The position numbers and the translations under genes are program-made. Shown one piece after another: positions 22,501 to 35,924 of a stretch of 64,000 nucleotides of DNA (within the stretch, counting starts at the first letter, position 1; every line of letters starts with the position of its first letter). Under the pieces are notes generated by a model. That model had not been told where the DNA came from. It worked only from the letters and a program-made list of their open reading frames with translations, and did no database searches. Origin of the DNA: Saposhnikovia divaricata (lineage: Eukaryota > Streptophyta > Magnoliopsida > Apiales > Apiaceae); contig CM071598.1 of assembly GCA_036435485.1 (NCBI GenBank), positions 177,764,148 through 177,828,147 of the forward strand. Reading direction: 5' to 3'.

Positions 22501-24322
22501 CGAAGCTTATAACATAAGCTATCCTAACATGGCAGAAACGTTTCTGGACAGTAGGGTCTTGATGTGAAAAATGGCATACAAAACATGATATTGTAAAATC
22601 GGGCATTATAACGGCTATGTTTACGCGTTTTCCAAAGTTTTTACACTTTATCTCGATCTAACAAAGATCAATCCAACCACACAAACACATGATAATCATC
22701 ATGACTAGTCTATCAACAACTCATCTTAACCATTACATGGTTCATAAACCAAATCATAATCATAACCACTACTAACATGGATCTAAACTTATAATAACAT
22801 ACTAATCACTAAATCATCCATAAATCTCATAAGATCTTAAAATAACACCAAGGGTTTTCAAGTATTATACCTTCCTTAGAGTGTGATATAGCCTTACTAA
22901 GCCTTGTATGGTCCTTAGGTGTGCTTAAGCTTGCTATATCATCCATGAAAACAAGAAAAAAACAAGTTAGTTTCTAAGGGTTACTATTCATCATCACTTT
23001 TGTAAAAATCATAGAAAATAGAAAAATAAGAGTTTGTCTCTCAAATTTTTACCACATCTTGGCCTCTTCATAAGATTTGTTTTGAGTCCTAGATCATCAG
23101 ATTTGAAGCTTCCTAGCTTGGGTTTTGAGCCCCCTTTCTCCTCTGGACAGAAACTGTCAAGCACAGATCAGTTTGGCTTCTTCAACTTTGAGCATGGATT
23201 TGACTAGGCTATACTACTTTGTTTGACATGAAATTTTGAGCGAATCTTACCCATGGAGCGGAGAGGCTATGGTTAAAATTTGGTGATTTTATCATGGATA
23301 GAAATGGAGATATGAATTTGTCTTTGGAGAGTGTTTCTGCTGGACAGTTTGAGAGAATGAGAGGAATGGAGTTTGTTTTGCTTGCTTTGATCTCATCCTT
23401 GTCCAAAATGCATTATTGATGATAATATCTAGCATAAAGCTACTTTATTAAAGTGCTTTGCTCATATATGATGCAATCCAAGGGACAAGTGTTGTGATTT
23501 TGTGGTGGAAAGGTGTCATGCAAGCTAACTAAGTGATTTGGTTTCTAAAGATGCTAGTTACTTTGTAACTACTTAGTTACTTGATCTTATCTATTTGCAC
23601 ATGCATGTATCTTGGCTCTCTGCTTGTCTCTTTGTCCGGTTATTACTTAATTTGATTGATCGTTCGGAGGAATAACTCATTCGTTTCTAGTTAGGGTTTT
23701 ACCGGAAACCGTCTTAATATTTATACTATCATCCTCCATTCTCTTCAATAATTCTTGAACCTATTTTCCTTAAATCCCTTCAATAATTCCTTAAGTCTTT
23801 CAGTGTCCAGGGAAATCTCGGGGAAAATAAAAGTGCTAATTTTCAGAATTCGACAGCTTTTACATACACTCTTTTTCCCCCTGGATCACTAATACGAACT
23901 CAGAATTTCGTTCCGGGTACTTCTATATAGCGTCGTCTAATAATATTCCTACGTCCACCAAATCACTATTCATCACTTATTCTTTACTTATTCTTTTAGG
24001 GTTATATAAATGTCCCGGTTCTCTTTCAATCATTCCTTAATCCTTTTACGGAACCACTGGACTGATAACAGATCTCGATTTGGATGACATAAGAATAACC
24101 TTCCCCCTTGGAATGATCAAATCTTAATTTCCTAGGAGATAGATAATTCTTATCTAGATTGTCAACCAATAGCATTCTTCATGTCATATAATCATTTGAA
24201 TCCAAATCTACTCCTTTCATTCATTATCTCAATCGTTACTTCGTAATCGTAATCACTATTCACCATTACCTCAGTACATAATAAAAAGTTTTTAATTATA
24301 TCCAAAATTTGGGGTTCTTACA
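19600..24322 (-). repeat. Gypsy element, left LTR (3' LTR in element sense), 4723 bp
   Basis: Bounded by TGTAACACCC and GGTTCTTACA on the plus strand (TG...CA). Contains a palindrome CTACCGGTAG (20407) that is also present in the other gypsy family of this window, an AATATT-rich inverted-repeat tract (about 20940-21620), and a few open frames below 105 codons that match nothing I recognise. Length is equal to its partner LTR. Confidence 0.95.
20940..21620. repeat. Array of AATATTCATT/AATGAATATT inverted repeats in the LTR
   Basis: Over about 680 bp the word GAATATT and its complement AATATTC alternate dozens of times in many spacings (for example TAAATGAATATTC...GAATATTATTC...AATATTCATTTA), so the RNA could fold into many local stems. 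The array is conserved at 31306-31986 in the partner LTR. It creates an incidental 102-codon minus-strand frame (21655-21347). Confidence 0.8.
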
Positions 24323-24324
24323 AT

Positions 24325-24340
24325 CTCCCCTCCTTAAAAG
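24325..24340 (-). other. Polypurine tract of the gypsy element
   Basis: On the minus strand CTTTTAAGGAGGGGAGA lies two to three bases from the LTR start. It would prime plus-strand DNA synthesis. The adjoining CGGGACGGAATCC is the same in the second gypsy element at 57735-57760, which links the two families. Confidence 0.85.
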
Positions 24341-27300
24341 GATTCCGTCCCGGAATCAGGTAGGAAGCAAAGAGTCGTTTGTCTGTCGTTTACTTTTTAG
24401 CTTCCCGGTCAATTCTTAGTCGTTCTACCCTTTCTCAGCACATCTTCTAGTGCTACAATCCATACTTTATCCTTTTTCCATCAACTTTGCTACTTTTCGT
24501 ACGACACACTATCCGGGTTATGATCTTACTCAGTCTTATCCTTATTGATACCTGCAGTGACATTGGTATCACTATCCCACTGCGAATTTGGAGGTAACCT
24601 CGCTCGCACTGTGCATTTCTTGATCGCTTTAATCTTCGCAATCTCGATCAATATAGAGAAGTGGAAAGATTTATTGAGAGATCACTATGATCAATTGAAC
24701 ATTTGTTATATTGCATAGCTAGTACAGAAGGGGGCCAGCCTTTAGTACTTGACAAGCAATTAAACAAGTTATGGTATTCCACTTAGACTTCTATCACATA
24801 GACAGATAGTCACGTAGCAGTACCTCCCCTCCTTAAAGGGTTGTTCTTCTCAATTCATAAAGAAGATGAATAAGAGAGAAGAAAAGAAAAGAATTCTAAA
24901 GGATTATATAAAGTTTTCATGATTGTAAAATATCATACTCAGAATTTACCTCTGAACTATAGAGGTTCATTAAGGAAGAAATTAATCATAATTATATCCA
25001 ATACTATTTGATCGTAACCTCACGTGTCAACATATCTGGCTGCTTTGTCCACTATTCTCTGGACCTGTACCCTGGTTCCACCTTAGCAACACTTACTTTT
25101 GGAAAATCTTTGAACCTTTCAGATTAAATCTTAGTTTCTCGCTTGACACCATTGTTACTGACATTCCATGTCACGCTACTAGCTTTTTCATATCTATAAT
25201 ATTAACACTATCAGGTTGTCATCCCGAGAATTCATCGGAAAACCCATTTATTAATCCATTCCTAACATTCCTTGCTTCCTATTTCGTAGTTGCTTTCCCC
25301 GTCCTTTCTTTATCAATCACATCCTTCTCATTATCTGATTCTTATTTACTTCTGTTATTTACTTCGACCTTCATCTCTTTATTGAGACGTCTTTTGCACT
25401 TGGCACCTCCTTATTGGTATCCCGTCACATTTACTCTATAATCATCACATTATTTCAAATTTAAAACCTCCGAAATGAATCTGGCCGATTTCTTTAGCTT
25501 AGATCCAATATAATCTACTTCTGTCAACTTGTTTCTCATCACTTATTCTATTCTACCCGCGGTTTTTCACAGGTTGTCTTTCGTAAGTCAGACCAGGTCG
25601 CACACCTACCTGTTCGCACTCTTATCATCTGTTGAGCATCTGCATTTTACTGGTGTAGCTTTGCCACATGAAACACGTTACTACCATGCTATAAGCTTTG
25701 GGGGTAAAACTGGCTCGAATGCCACCTTCCGAACACTTTTAAACTCTCAGGTGGCCTAATAAGTCTCGGGCTCAACTGCCCTTCTCTCTAAGTCTCATTA
25801 ATTCTTTTCACGGGAATACATTTAGCATCATGAATCATCTACCTCATATTCTCTATCTTGTTTGCGCAGAAGTACACTAACACAAACTTGCTTGTCATTC
25901 ATCAACATGCCACTTAGCTCATTAATAGCAGCACTTTCTTTATCTTTACGTTGTCACCTACTTTCTTAGAAGAATCACCATCGATTGTTGTTTACGTAAT
26001 GCGTTAATAGCTAACCTTACGGGTTACAAATCCTTTAGGGAGACAAAGTAATCACTATTCCTTATCCCTAAGGAACACTTCCTGAACTTAATGTAGATAT
26101 TACATGAAGTAGATAAAATTGCAGAAGAGTTTCAAGCATCGCAGCTAGGTCCGGTTGATGAAAATATCACTCATGCAGCTTCCATAAAAGACTGGAAACT
26201 TAACGGTTTACTTCGTCAATTTTGTATCATGGTCCTGGTTTGCCTCAAAACGGGACCTTCTAAGGTACTTAATATGCTTAAGACTCTATCAGGAATCGAA
26301 TCTTTACTTAAACTATTATTACCTTCGATTCTTGCACAATCATCAAAAGGAATGTAAATTCCTCCACTCCGATATGACCTTCAAGGTCTTTCCAAATATC
26401 ATTTTGTTTCTTCGGTATGAACATTTGTAATTATTCCTTTATATTTAGACTGTCGGCCACCTCATTGGCCTTTCTTGATAATAATAATTCCTTGTAATCC
26501 ATGTTTTCTGGATACATTCCAACTCAAATTTTTACCTCATTCCCATCACTGTTGGGTGAAAGCATTCTCCCTTAAGCTCTGCTGAAGGAGAAAATATATC
26601 TATCAGTCTCCTTTTTTTTTCCATAAGTCATTGCTTCCATCTACCCGTGGGAACTTTATCACGTTTATTCCCACTCCTACTTAGGATACTTCTTTTCTTA
26701 GTTCTTTCCTTATCTTATGATAATCTCAACCTTTATAGGTTCAATCCATACTCCCTCAGGGTTTCATACATGCATCATCTGGTATATTGTTATTGTGTCT
26801 TACATTCTCTTCCAAACTTCTAGTTGGAAACTCAGAATATTAACTTTTCCTTGTAAGGTTTCTTAGGTCGTCCTCATCATTCCTCCTGTATTTTCTAGGT
26901 ACAGGGTATATCAAAACGTCATTGATCAATACTCTAATAATTTTATCTCTGTTCCTTCCAGAACTCTTTTTAATAATCTTTACAGGTCATTGTTGCCTTA
27001 GCAAATCCAACTCATATCATCTGAATTTACAATGTCTTTATTAGGGTTAGTGCCATCCCTTGTGCATTCCCCAGGGTTTGCCTTACTTTATGGATATCTT
27101 ATCCTTAATTCAACTGCCAAGGAATTCCTGCATCCTATAATTGGCAATCAAATCATGTATCCTTAATAAGGGTCTCTTTTCAATCATTCTTATTTGATAA
27201 TCGATCGGTAGCTTACTGCTAATTTCTTCTTTCAGATAGTTGTCAGCCTATTTTACCTTCCAAGAGACAACGTATGTCTATCTGCTCTCTTACAGAACTT

Positions 27301-29949
27301 GGTACTGGTAGCAAGGATGTTCTGGGAGATATTGGTCGAGTCGAGTTCAACGTGAATCTCTTAGTACTTATCGTTCTTCTCAAAGGTAATTGCCTTAGAC
27401 GAAATTTCTACAGCATACTGATCCATCTCTGACCATTTCTATACTCTCTTCATAAACCTTCGTTGTTTACTTTCCTTAGTCATAATATATTCATGGTATT
27501 TATGATACCCTAACACCATACATCTCAAGTCATTATACTTCCATTTTTTTTCGTAATCTTGGACGATCATATACACATGAATCACTTTAGTACGGGTGAC
27601 CCCATTCCAAAAGTCTAGTAAATTCCCAATCCAAATATGGGTTGCAAAGGGTTCAGTAGAAGATTCCTACAATCTCATTAATATTTCCGTCATATCAGAA
27701 GCCCTTGCAGTCGGTGCTTACTTAGAAGCAACCCTGCTTTGTCCTTTCATTGCTGGTCTAGTCACTTGATAGTCCTTTGTGACTTGGCCTCAACTGGCCA
27801 CACTAAAATAAAAATATATGATTTTAGGGGTTGGCTAATAGCATTACTTTTCTAGCAATTGCTGGCATAGTGCCTTCTTCTTTGATACCTTTCTACCTTT
27901 CCAAAACTTTACTTCATATAAATCTTAATCGGCTACTCAGCGCCGTCTCCGGTAACCTTTCCTCTATTTTTATCTTTTCAACTATTCTTATCACTCCCAC
28001 GTGCCACGCAAGCTTACCATTCCTGGCATAACAGCCTTTTCACTTAAGTCAATCCCGGAGTTTCTCAGTCCGGCTGGTTTCTTACTTACATTTCCTGTTT
28101 TCGTCCAATCTCACTTCATCATTGTATTTCTACAATCAATCGCGATAACCAGGGTCTGTCCACCAACCCATATAGCGGTTACTTTACCCAATTCACGGGG
28201 TTCGCCCCAGTTTCTACTCTCTTCCATGATGTTCTTTGATAATCAGAAAGACAAGGTTTGCCAAAATTCGTTGAAATTCTTCCCAGAATTAGGGAAATTT
28301 TGGTCAATCTATCCATCTACTGGTAACATTAAGGAGACCGATTTCAAAACCTGAAGAATAGTTTAATGAACATCCAAGCAGGTAGAATCGTAGGCAGTCA
28401 TAATTAACGAAATAATTGTCATCAGGTTGAAAGTTTAACCCCTAGAGAGGAACCCATTATATATATCCCTTAGAAGGGAATCAAAAGTTTTAAACTGAAA
28501 CTTGTCGCAACGTCCTGATGCCTATACGTCCTGATACCCATACGTCCTGATATTCAATATTACCAAATTTCAGTCTACCTGACTACTAGTCTCAGAAGGA
28601 ACATTACCGTCGGAGTTCGTTGTCCCACAAAATTGGCACTACTAAGGCCATCTGATCTCGTGGACCATGCTGTTCGAATGCATGCGCAAGTACTTTGTCG
28701 TGCTGCGCAAGCATACATCATAATCCTTTATGCGAAGCGTCGTTGGAAGCACAAAGTCTCCTTTTTCCATTAAGCAATGCCAACTCTTGGTCATTACCAA
28801 TTTCATCTTTTAGCTCCAGGAAGATTTTCTCACATTTTTCTATTTAACTACTGATCGTATTACTTGATCCATTATAATTCCGCGTCGGAGTAAACTTAAG
28901 GTAACTACTATAATCCATTCAACGAAAAGAAAGAATTTAATATTTCTCTGAATCACATGCATCTAACGTTTCTGGTTCATCATTTAACTGTGTTGCGATA
29001 ACTCTATACTCAGTCTCTGACAATAGTCTCATTACGAGTTCATCTTGACTCACTGGTCTTATCTTCCGGTAGGTTCTGAGATCATTGTCTTGCTTACTAC
29101 TTCCCTATATAACTTTATCCAATCATGATGTCACTTCCCAATGTTTTCACTTTCTAACTGATTCATTCATAAAATGGACATTTTCCTGAATAAAACAACT
29201 TCATCAACCTCAATTTGGTTCCATAAATTACAACCTATGACATCTGCCTTCTCATGGCGAATTATTACTGACAATATTCATACTTATTCATTTATCAAAT
29301 GATATGGCACTTACTGCCTCTTCTCAACTATTCCTAGGGACTCTGCTCCTCGCCTTATATCGATGCCTTTGATAATCATACATCCTTCTAGCACTCTCTT
29401 CGTTAATATGAAAGTCTCTGAGGATTCTCGTCTATTCCCGTATAAGATCTCAAGTAATTCTTCCAATCCGTCTTACTTGCTAGTACTACCTCCAGTAGTC
29501 CATCCACGAATCCAACATGAATCTTCAGTTCTCTTGCTAATAGCTTAGTTCTTTATGCCCACTTTTCTGAGCACTATACCTTAATCATCTCAGTCTTTCT
29601 GGCTACAACCCTCATTCCTCGAGGGTAAGCTCCTTATCCTAACAAGATTTTCGTTATCTGCTGGAACCTCTTCCGGGTCTCCAGTAGGGTACTCTATGGA
29701 ATTTACCCACTAATCTTCAGCATATAATAAAGCATCATCGCGCTGCTGCTCGTATGCCTCAAGGTCTGTTGCCTTACTTGTCGATGCGATATCGAGCTAA
29801 GTTACTATCATGATACTTAATAGTTCCCATAAGGGTTTTATAAGTCATCACTACATTAAGTAGTCCGACTATGAACTTGGCAAGAGTTCTTATTATCTTA
29901 GTGAATTTATTGTTTTAACGTCGCCTCATCTCTGGGGTTTATAACGTAC
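24341..29949 (-). pseudogene. Degenerate gag-pol interior of the gypsy element
   Basis: No frame longer than about 120 codons. On the minus strand a gag-like start can be glimpsed near 29810-29730 (a DLEAYEQQRDDALLYAE-type stretch, then a stop). Reverse transcriptase traces lie at 27050-26740: an INDVLIYP stretch stands where gypsy RT has the catalytic IDDILVYS-type box, and is followed by worn EEHLR and CEFWL-like segments. The aspartate of the box is changed and stops interrupt the frame. Integrase was not recognised. The small plus-strand frames in this stretch (for example 28001-28354) are antisense and lack features. Confidence 0.65.
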
Positions 29950-29961
29950 GCTCTGATACCA
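29950..29961 (-). other. Primer binding site, initiator tRNA-Met
   Basis: On the minus strand TGGTATCAGAGC follows the 5' LTR after four bases. This 12-mer pairs with the 3' end of plant initiator tRNA-Met and is the standard primer site of many plant LTR elements. Confidence 0.9.
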
Positions 29962-29965
29962 CTTC

Positions 29966-32900
29966 TGTAACACCCCCAGATCCGGGGTCAGGGATCTGGT
30001 GGTTACGGTCTTACATTCATTCATAATACTTGACTTGAGTCCACAATAAATAAATCACATGCTGTGACCCCACAATAATATCCACTCACACACACAACAG
30101 TTATAGTCCCAGAGATGAAATTGAAATAAGTCCATAATATCAGAGTTTACGAATAAAAGTTATTACAAGCCAAATGATATGTTTAAAAGTTTTGCCGTTG
30201 ATTAACGTTAATGTTACATATAAATAGACTGATAAACAAAAGCTGCCTATCTATGCTACCTCAGCAATGGCAGCAAGGACATCAGCGGGTAGTCCTCGAA
30301 CGGCGGTAACCTGCTTGCGCCGAGTGCGCCTGACGCGCGCCATCTGTCCTAGCTGTTGTTGTGATAATATGAACAAAGCAAGGGTGAGCGAAATCCCACC
30401 AACAATAATATAACTGAACAGTGATACATATATACAATAGTTCAAAATATCCTTTGAAATCATATGCCATGCATTGATGAAGTTATTGCCAGTATAATAT
30501 AAAGGATGAAGTTACCAGGTAACTCAAAGTATTTGATTGTAGAAATATCTGCTACATCAAAAGTAAGCGAGATATTCTCATTGTCCTTAAAAGAGGAACT
30601 TGCATGAAAAGATTACAATTCCAGTTATGAACACTTTTCCAGCTCTGCCAACAGTAATCATGTTGCAGGAAATAAATAAGTTTGGATGATGAACCAATGA
30701 TGGAGTATTCACCGCGCCCGCTGTTCCAATCTTGATGATCAGTCGAGATCGTACAGCTCAAATTAGATTTACTACCGGTAGAAGGAAGAACTGACGGCTT
30801 TACTTGTCTACCGACTTACTAGCTCTCCCCGGCCAACGGTTGGGCCAAAGGGGATGGACCGGCGCTACTCGGCCTCTTACACGACTCCTAGTTCAAATAG
30901 AATTCATGATTCTGAATGTAACGTTCGTCCCCCTTTCCCCAAGTATAATACTTGTTGATAAGACTCTACAAGGTAGTCGTATCTAGTTGGAAAGGAAAAT
31001 TCACCAATAACTTCCAAGCTATTGCTTGGTAACGAATATCAACTTGTTCCAACAATCTTACCCCTCGAAAGATGAGAAGGTAACCAACGACTTAATAAGT
31101 CAATAGCACCCGAGTTGCGAGTGAAGAGAATACTTTATGACCGGGAAGTCGACAAGATAATTAACATTTTCCAAGTAAGGTTCCCTTATTATTAGGGAGA
31201 TAGACTCAAAGAAGAATGATGTCTGAGAACCTTTCTTGATATAAGATTAATAATAATATGACTCCGAAATATTTTTCGTAATAATCGAAGAAGATAAACC
31301 TTATTGAGGTTATTCTAAGTATGGAATAAATATTCAGAGAATATTTATTGAATTAAAAATATTTAAAGAATATTTAGGAATATGAAAGAATATCTTTAAT
31401 CAGAGTATTTTTCAAAATAATCCCTGAAGAAATATCAGGAGAATATTTATTGAATAAATAAATATTTAAATGAATATTCAAAATAATATTCATTAATTAA
31501 TAAGACCTGAAAGGAATATTTAAGACAATATTCATAATTAATTAGGAATTTAAATGAATATTCAAAAAGTAATATTCATTTAATGAATAATATTCTAAAT
31601 GAATATCAAGTAATATTCATTTAGTAATCCAAGCCTTAAAGGAATATTTGAGATAATATTCGATAAATAAATCAAGCTTCAGATGAATATTAAAATAATA
31701 TTCATCAAGTAATTAATATTCTAAATGAATATTCAAAAGTAATATTAATTTAATAAAATAATATTCTAAATGAATATCCAAATAATATTCATTTAATAGT
31801 CTCATCTTTAGAAGAATATTCGAAATAATAATCGATAAATAATTCGACTCTGAATGAATATTAAAAAATATTATTCGTCGAATAGTTACGTTCAAATAAT
31901 TATTTGAAGTAAGGATCGTTAAATAAATAATCTCGAACGAATATTCAAATAATATTCGTCGCCCGAATAATGAAAAATATTTACTTAGATATTTTCTTTC
32001 GAGGTAATCTCGATATGTCAAGAAATATTGACTCCCGGTCTATATTTGATGAATAAGATGTATACACCCTTCTCTGAGGGTCTTACAATAACCGGCTTAT
32101 AATTGATACGATAGCTATCTAATTTATAAGCCAATAACAATCAGGGAACAAGCATAATGATATAACTTGAAAGTAGGCATGCATGCTATGGCATATTATA
32201 ACAGAAAATATACATATATATTCAATCACAACAATAGCCTAAAAGAAGGGGATTGAAACTTGCCTGGTAGTCGAGTACGGTAAGGGCTAGTGGTAGCGGG
32301 TCCCGGGTCAGCTTGGTGATCTATAAATAGCCAAGACATTCGGGATTAATCACTTAAAACTTTAAAGGTTAAGTTATACTTAAATCGAAACACGTTCTCG
32401 AGTTATCTCGTTATACCCCTTTTAGTGGATTTCTTTTATCATCGATCCGACCCGACATTCGTTCGTTAATACGACATGTCACTGTACTTATACTTGGCAT
32501 ATACTTAAGTCATATAAGTCCGAAAGTCGATCGTTACGAACCAATATTATACTCCGAGTTTTATCGCTCGTTTTCTAAGTGTTTTAACGAAGTTATAAAC
32601 GAGTCGTCTTTTAGGGGTTCGTTCGCGTTTAATCTCGATTCGAATATTTTTAATAAATCGAAAAACGATCCTTTTGACATACGGTTTTCTCTCACGCCTT
32701 CCTTTTTGCCTCTAGTATTTATTTACCAAGATTTGTCATGACTTTACGTATTTTATCGGGGTTCAATTTTAAGTACGAATACTTGTTTACGGCTCCGAAC
32801 CACTTTTATGAATTTTATCGTAACTCCTAAACCGTAAGTCCGTTTCACGTGATCTTTATATCAAAACGAAGCTTATAACATAAGCTATCCTAACATGGCA

Positions 32901-34688
32901 GAAACGTTTCTGGACAGTAGGGTCTTGATGTGAAAAATGGCATACAAAACATGATATTGTAAAATCGGGCATTATAACGGCTATGTTTACGCGTTTTCCA
33001 AAGTTTTTACACTTTATCTCGATCTAACAAAGATCAATCCAACCACACAAACACATGATAATCATCATGACTAGTCTATCAACAACTCATCTTAACCATT
33101 ACATGGTTTATAAACCAAATCATAATCATAACCACTACTAACATGGATCTAAACTTATAATAACATACTAATCACTAAATCATCCTTAAATCTCATAAGA
33201 TCTTAAAATAACACCAAGGGTTTTCAAGTATTATACCTTCCTTAGAGTGTGATATAGCCTTACTAAGCCTTGTATGGTCCTTAGGTGTGCTTAAGCTTGC
33301 TATATCATCCATGAAAACAAGAAAAAAACAAGTTAGTTTCTAAGGGTTACTATTCATCATCACTTTTGTAAAAATCATAGAAAATAGAAAAATAAGAGTT
33401 TGTCTCTCAAATTTTTACCACATCTTGGCCTCTTCATAAGCTTTGTTTTGAGTCCTAGATCATCAGATTTGAAGCTTCCTAGCTTGGGTTTTGAGCCCCC
33501 TTTCTCCTCTGGACAGAAACTGTCAAGCACAGATCAGTTTGGCTTCTTCAACTTTGAGCATGGATTTGACTAGGCTATGCTACTTTGTTTGACATGAAAT
33601 TTTGAGCGAATCTTACCCATGGAGCGGAGAGGCTATGGTTAAAATTTGGTGATTTTATCATGGATAGAAATGGAGATATGAATTTGTCTTTGGAGAGTGT
33701 TTCTGCTGGACAGTTTGAGAGAATGAGAGGAATGGAGTTTGTTTTGCTTGCTTTGATCTCATCCTTGTCCAAAATGATTTATTGATGATAATATCTAGCA
33801 TAAAGCTACTTTATTAAAGTGCTTTGCTCATATATGATGCAATCCAAGGGACAAGTGTTGTGATTTTGTGGTGGAAAGGTGTCATGCAAGCTAACTAAGT
33901 GATTTGGTTTCTAAAGATGCTAGTTACTTTGTAACTACTTAGTTACTTGATCTTATCTATTTGCACATGCATGTATCTTGGCTCTCTGCTTGTCTCTTTG
34001 TCCGGTTATTACTTAATTTGATTGATCGTTCGGAGGAATAACTCATTCGTTTCTAGTTAGGGTTTTACCGGAAACCGTCTTAATATTTATACTATCATCC
34101 TCCATTCTCTTCAATAATTCTTGAACCTATTTTCCTTAAATCCCTTCAATAATTCCTTAAGTCTTTCAGTGTCCAGGGAAATCTCGGGGAAAATAAAAGT
34201 GCTAATTTTCAGAATTCGACAGCTTTTACATACACTCTTTTTCCCCCTGGATCACTAATACGAACTCAGAATTTCGTTCCGGGTACTTCTATATAGCGTC
34301 GTCTAATAATATTCCTACGTCCACCAAATCACTATTCATCACTTATTCTTTACTTATTCTTTTAGGGTTATATAAATGTCCCGGTTCTCTTTCAATCGTT
34401 CCTTAATCCTTTTACGGAACCACTGGACTGATAACAGATCTCGATTTGGATGACATAAGAATAACCTTCCCCCTTGGAATGATCAAATCTTAATTTCCTA
34501 GGAGATAGATAATTCTTATCTAGATTGTCAACCAATAGCATTCTTCATGTCATATAATCATTTGAATCCAAATCTACTCCTTTCATTCATTATCTCAATT
34601 GTTACTTCGTAATCGTAATCACTATTCACCATTACCTCAGTACATAATAAAAAGTTTTTAATTATATCCAAAATTTGGGGTTCTTACA
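29966..34688 (-). repeat. Gypsy element, right LTR (5' LTR in element sense), 4723 bp
   Basis: Same borders and length as the left LTR. It carries the AATATT array at 31306-31986 and the CTACCGGTAG palindrome at 30773. In element sense this copy would hold the active promoter; I did not locate a convincing TATA box. Confidence 0.95.
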
Positions 34689-34693
34689 TCTAA

Positions 34694-35909
34694 TGAACCG
34701 TTTTCTCGTTAAACACGGTTGTTACTATTGATCTGCTCTCTCGTTAAAACCAAAAACCTAACTTTTACATATCTCACTTGAATGATAATGTTTATCCATA
34801 AAAATCAAATCCTAAAAATAAAATAAAATTTATAACACCAATATGATATTTTAATAGCTAATACAATCTTTTATAGTGAGTCGTCTTCCCGTTAAACACG
34901 TTTCGAGCCGCTCTCATTTGGGATCGAAATTCTAACTTCATTACATATTATTGATGATACTTATCTTACACAACAACTTACTCCTTAAAATCAAAACCTA
35001 AAAAATGAAGCGAATTCCAATTTATACTTATTCTAGACTTTCTAAAAATTATGGAGTTTTAGAAAATGAAAACACATCTTATTTTCTCTTTATATTATAG
35101 ATACTCGTATTTATTTAGGATTCCTACATGACAATGTTCTTTTATTATGTTAATATATCAATTATTTTATTTTTTAAAAACGATGACCTTTTTATGACAA
35201 TAGTATTGGATTTATGAATAAATTTTCCTAATAGAAGTATAATTAACTTATATAAAAAAGTATAATTTAAGAAGTTCGTACTTCCTATAAAATATTTAAT
35301 TATATGTCTGCTCTATATATTCAAACACATATTCTACTTCTAATAGAACTTTTATTTATATGTTTTTTCTATAAATTCGAATCTTATTCTCTATAAATTC
35401 GAACTCCTATTCTACTTCCAATATAACTTGTAATCATATGCGTTATAAATACTTTTTCTACTTCCGGTAGAACTTATATGATATGTCTTCCCTATAAATT
35501 TGAACTATTCTCCTTTATAAATTCGAACACCTATTCTAGTTCTAATATGTTAAATGATATTTTTCTACTTCTAATAGAAGTTTTATTTATACAATTTTTC
35601 TATAAATTCGAACTCTTATTCTCTATAAAGTCGAACTCCTATTCTACTTCCAATAGAACTTTTAATCATATACATTATAAATACTTATTCTACTTCCAAT
35701 AGAACTTCTAATCATATGTCTTTCCTATAAATTCGAACTATTCTTCTCTATAAATTCGAACACCTATTTTACTTCTAATATGTTAAATGATATTTTTAAT
35801 TTATTAGTGTTTAAAATTCTAAAATTCTAGAAAATTAGAAAAATAGATTGAGACGATCTTAGAGCGCCACCTAAACTCCCGCGTATCCTCCTTTATATAT
35901 ATATATTGA
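34694..35909 (-). mobile_element. Helitron copy B, 5' part
   Basis: Continues the Helitron interrupted at 19599. It matches copy A from GAACCGTTTTCTCGTT through TATCCTCCTTTATATATAT and ends TTGA|T, that is TCAATATATATA at a host A on the minus strand. A 232-bp tandem duplication is present inside (about 35310-35541 and 35542-35773), which copy A lacks. It consists of TATAAATTCGAAC and TACTTCCAATAGAAC words. Confidence 0.7.
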
Positions 35910-35924
35910 TTATACGTGCACACA

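Larger units (their letters stand above)
19600..34688 (-). mobile_element. Ty3/gypsy LTR retrotransposon, 15.1 kb, degenerate interior
   Basis: Complete element on the minus strand: two LTRs of exactly 4723 bp, a TCTAA target duplication, a primer site for initiator tRNA-Met next to the right LTR and a polypurine tract next to the left LTR. The interior (24323-29965, 5.6 kb) has no long open frame on either strand, only worn pol traces. By eye I count about 18 base differences between the LTRs (near 0.4%), so insertion was recent. An interior this broken in so young a copy means it was already dead or absent when the element moved, and proteins came from another element. It resembles the LARD class of long non-autonomous derivatives. 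Confidence 0.9.

Noticed and set aside
28001..28354. 117-codon plus-strand open frame
   Set aside because: Antisense to the gypsy element interior, with no similarity to any protein I know.
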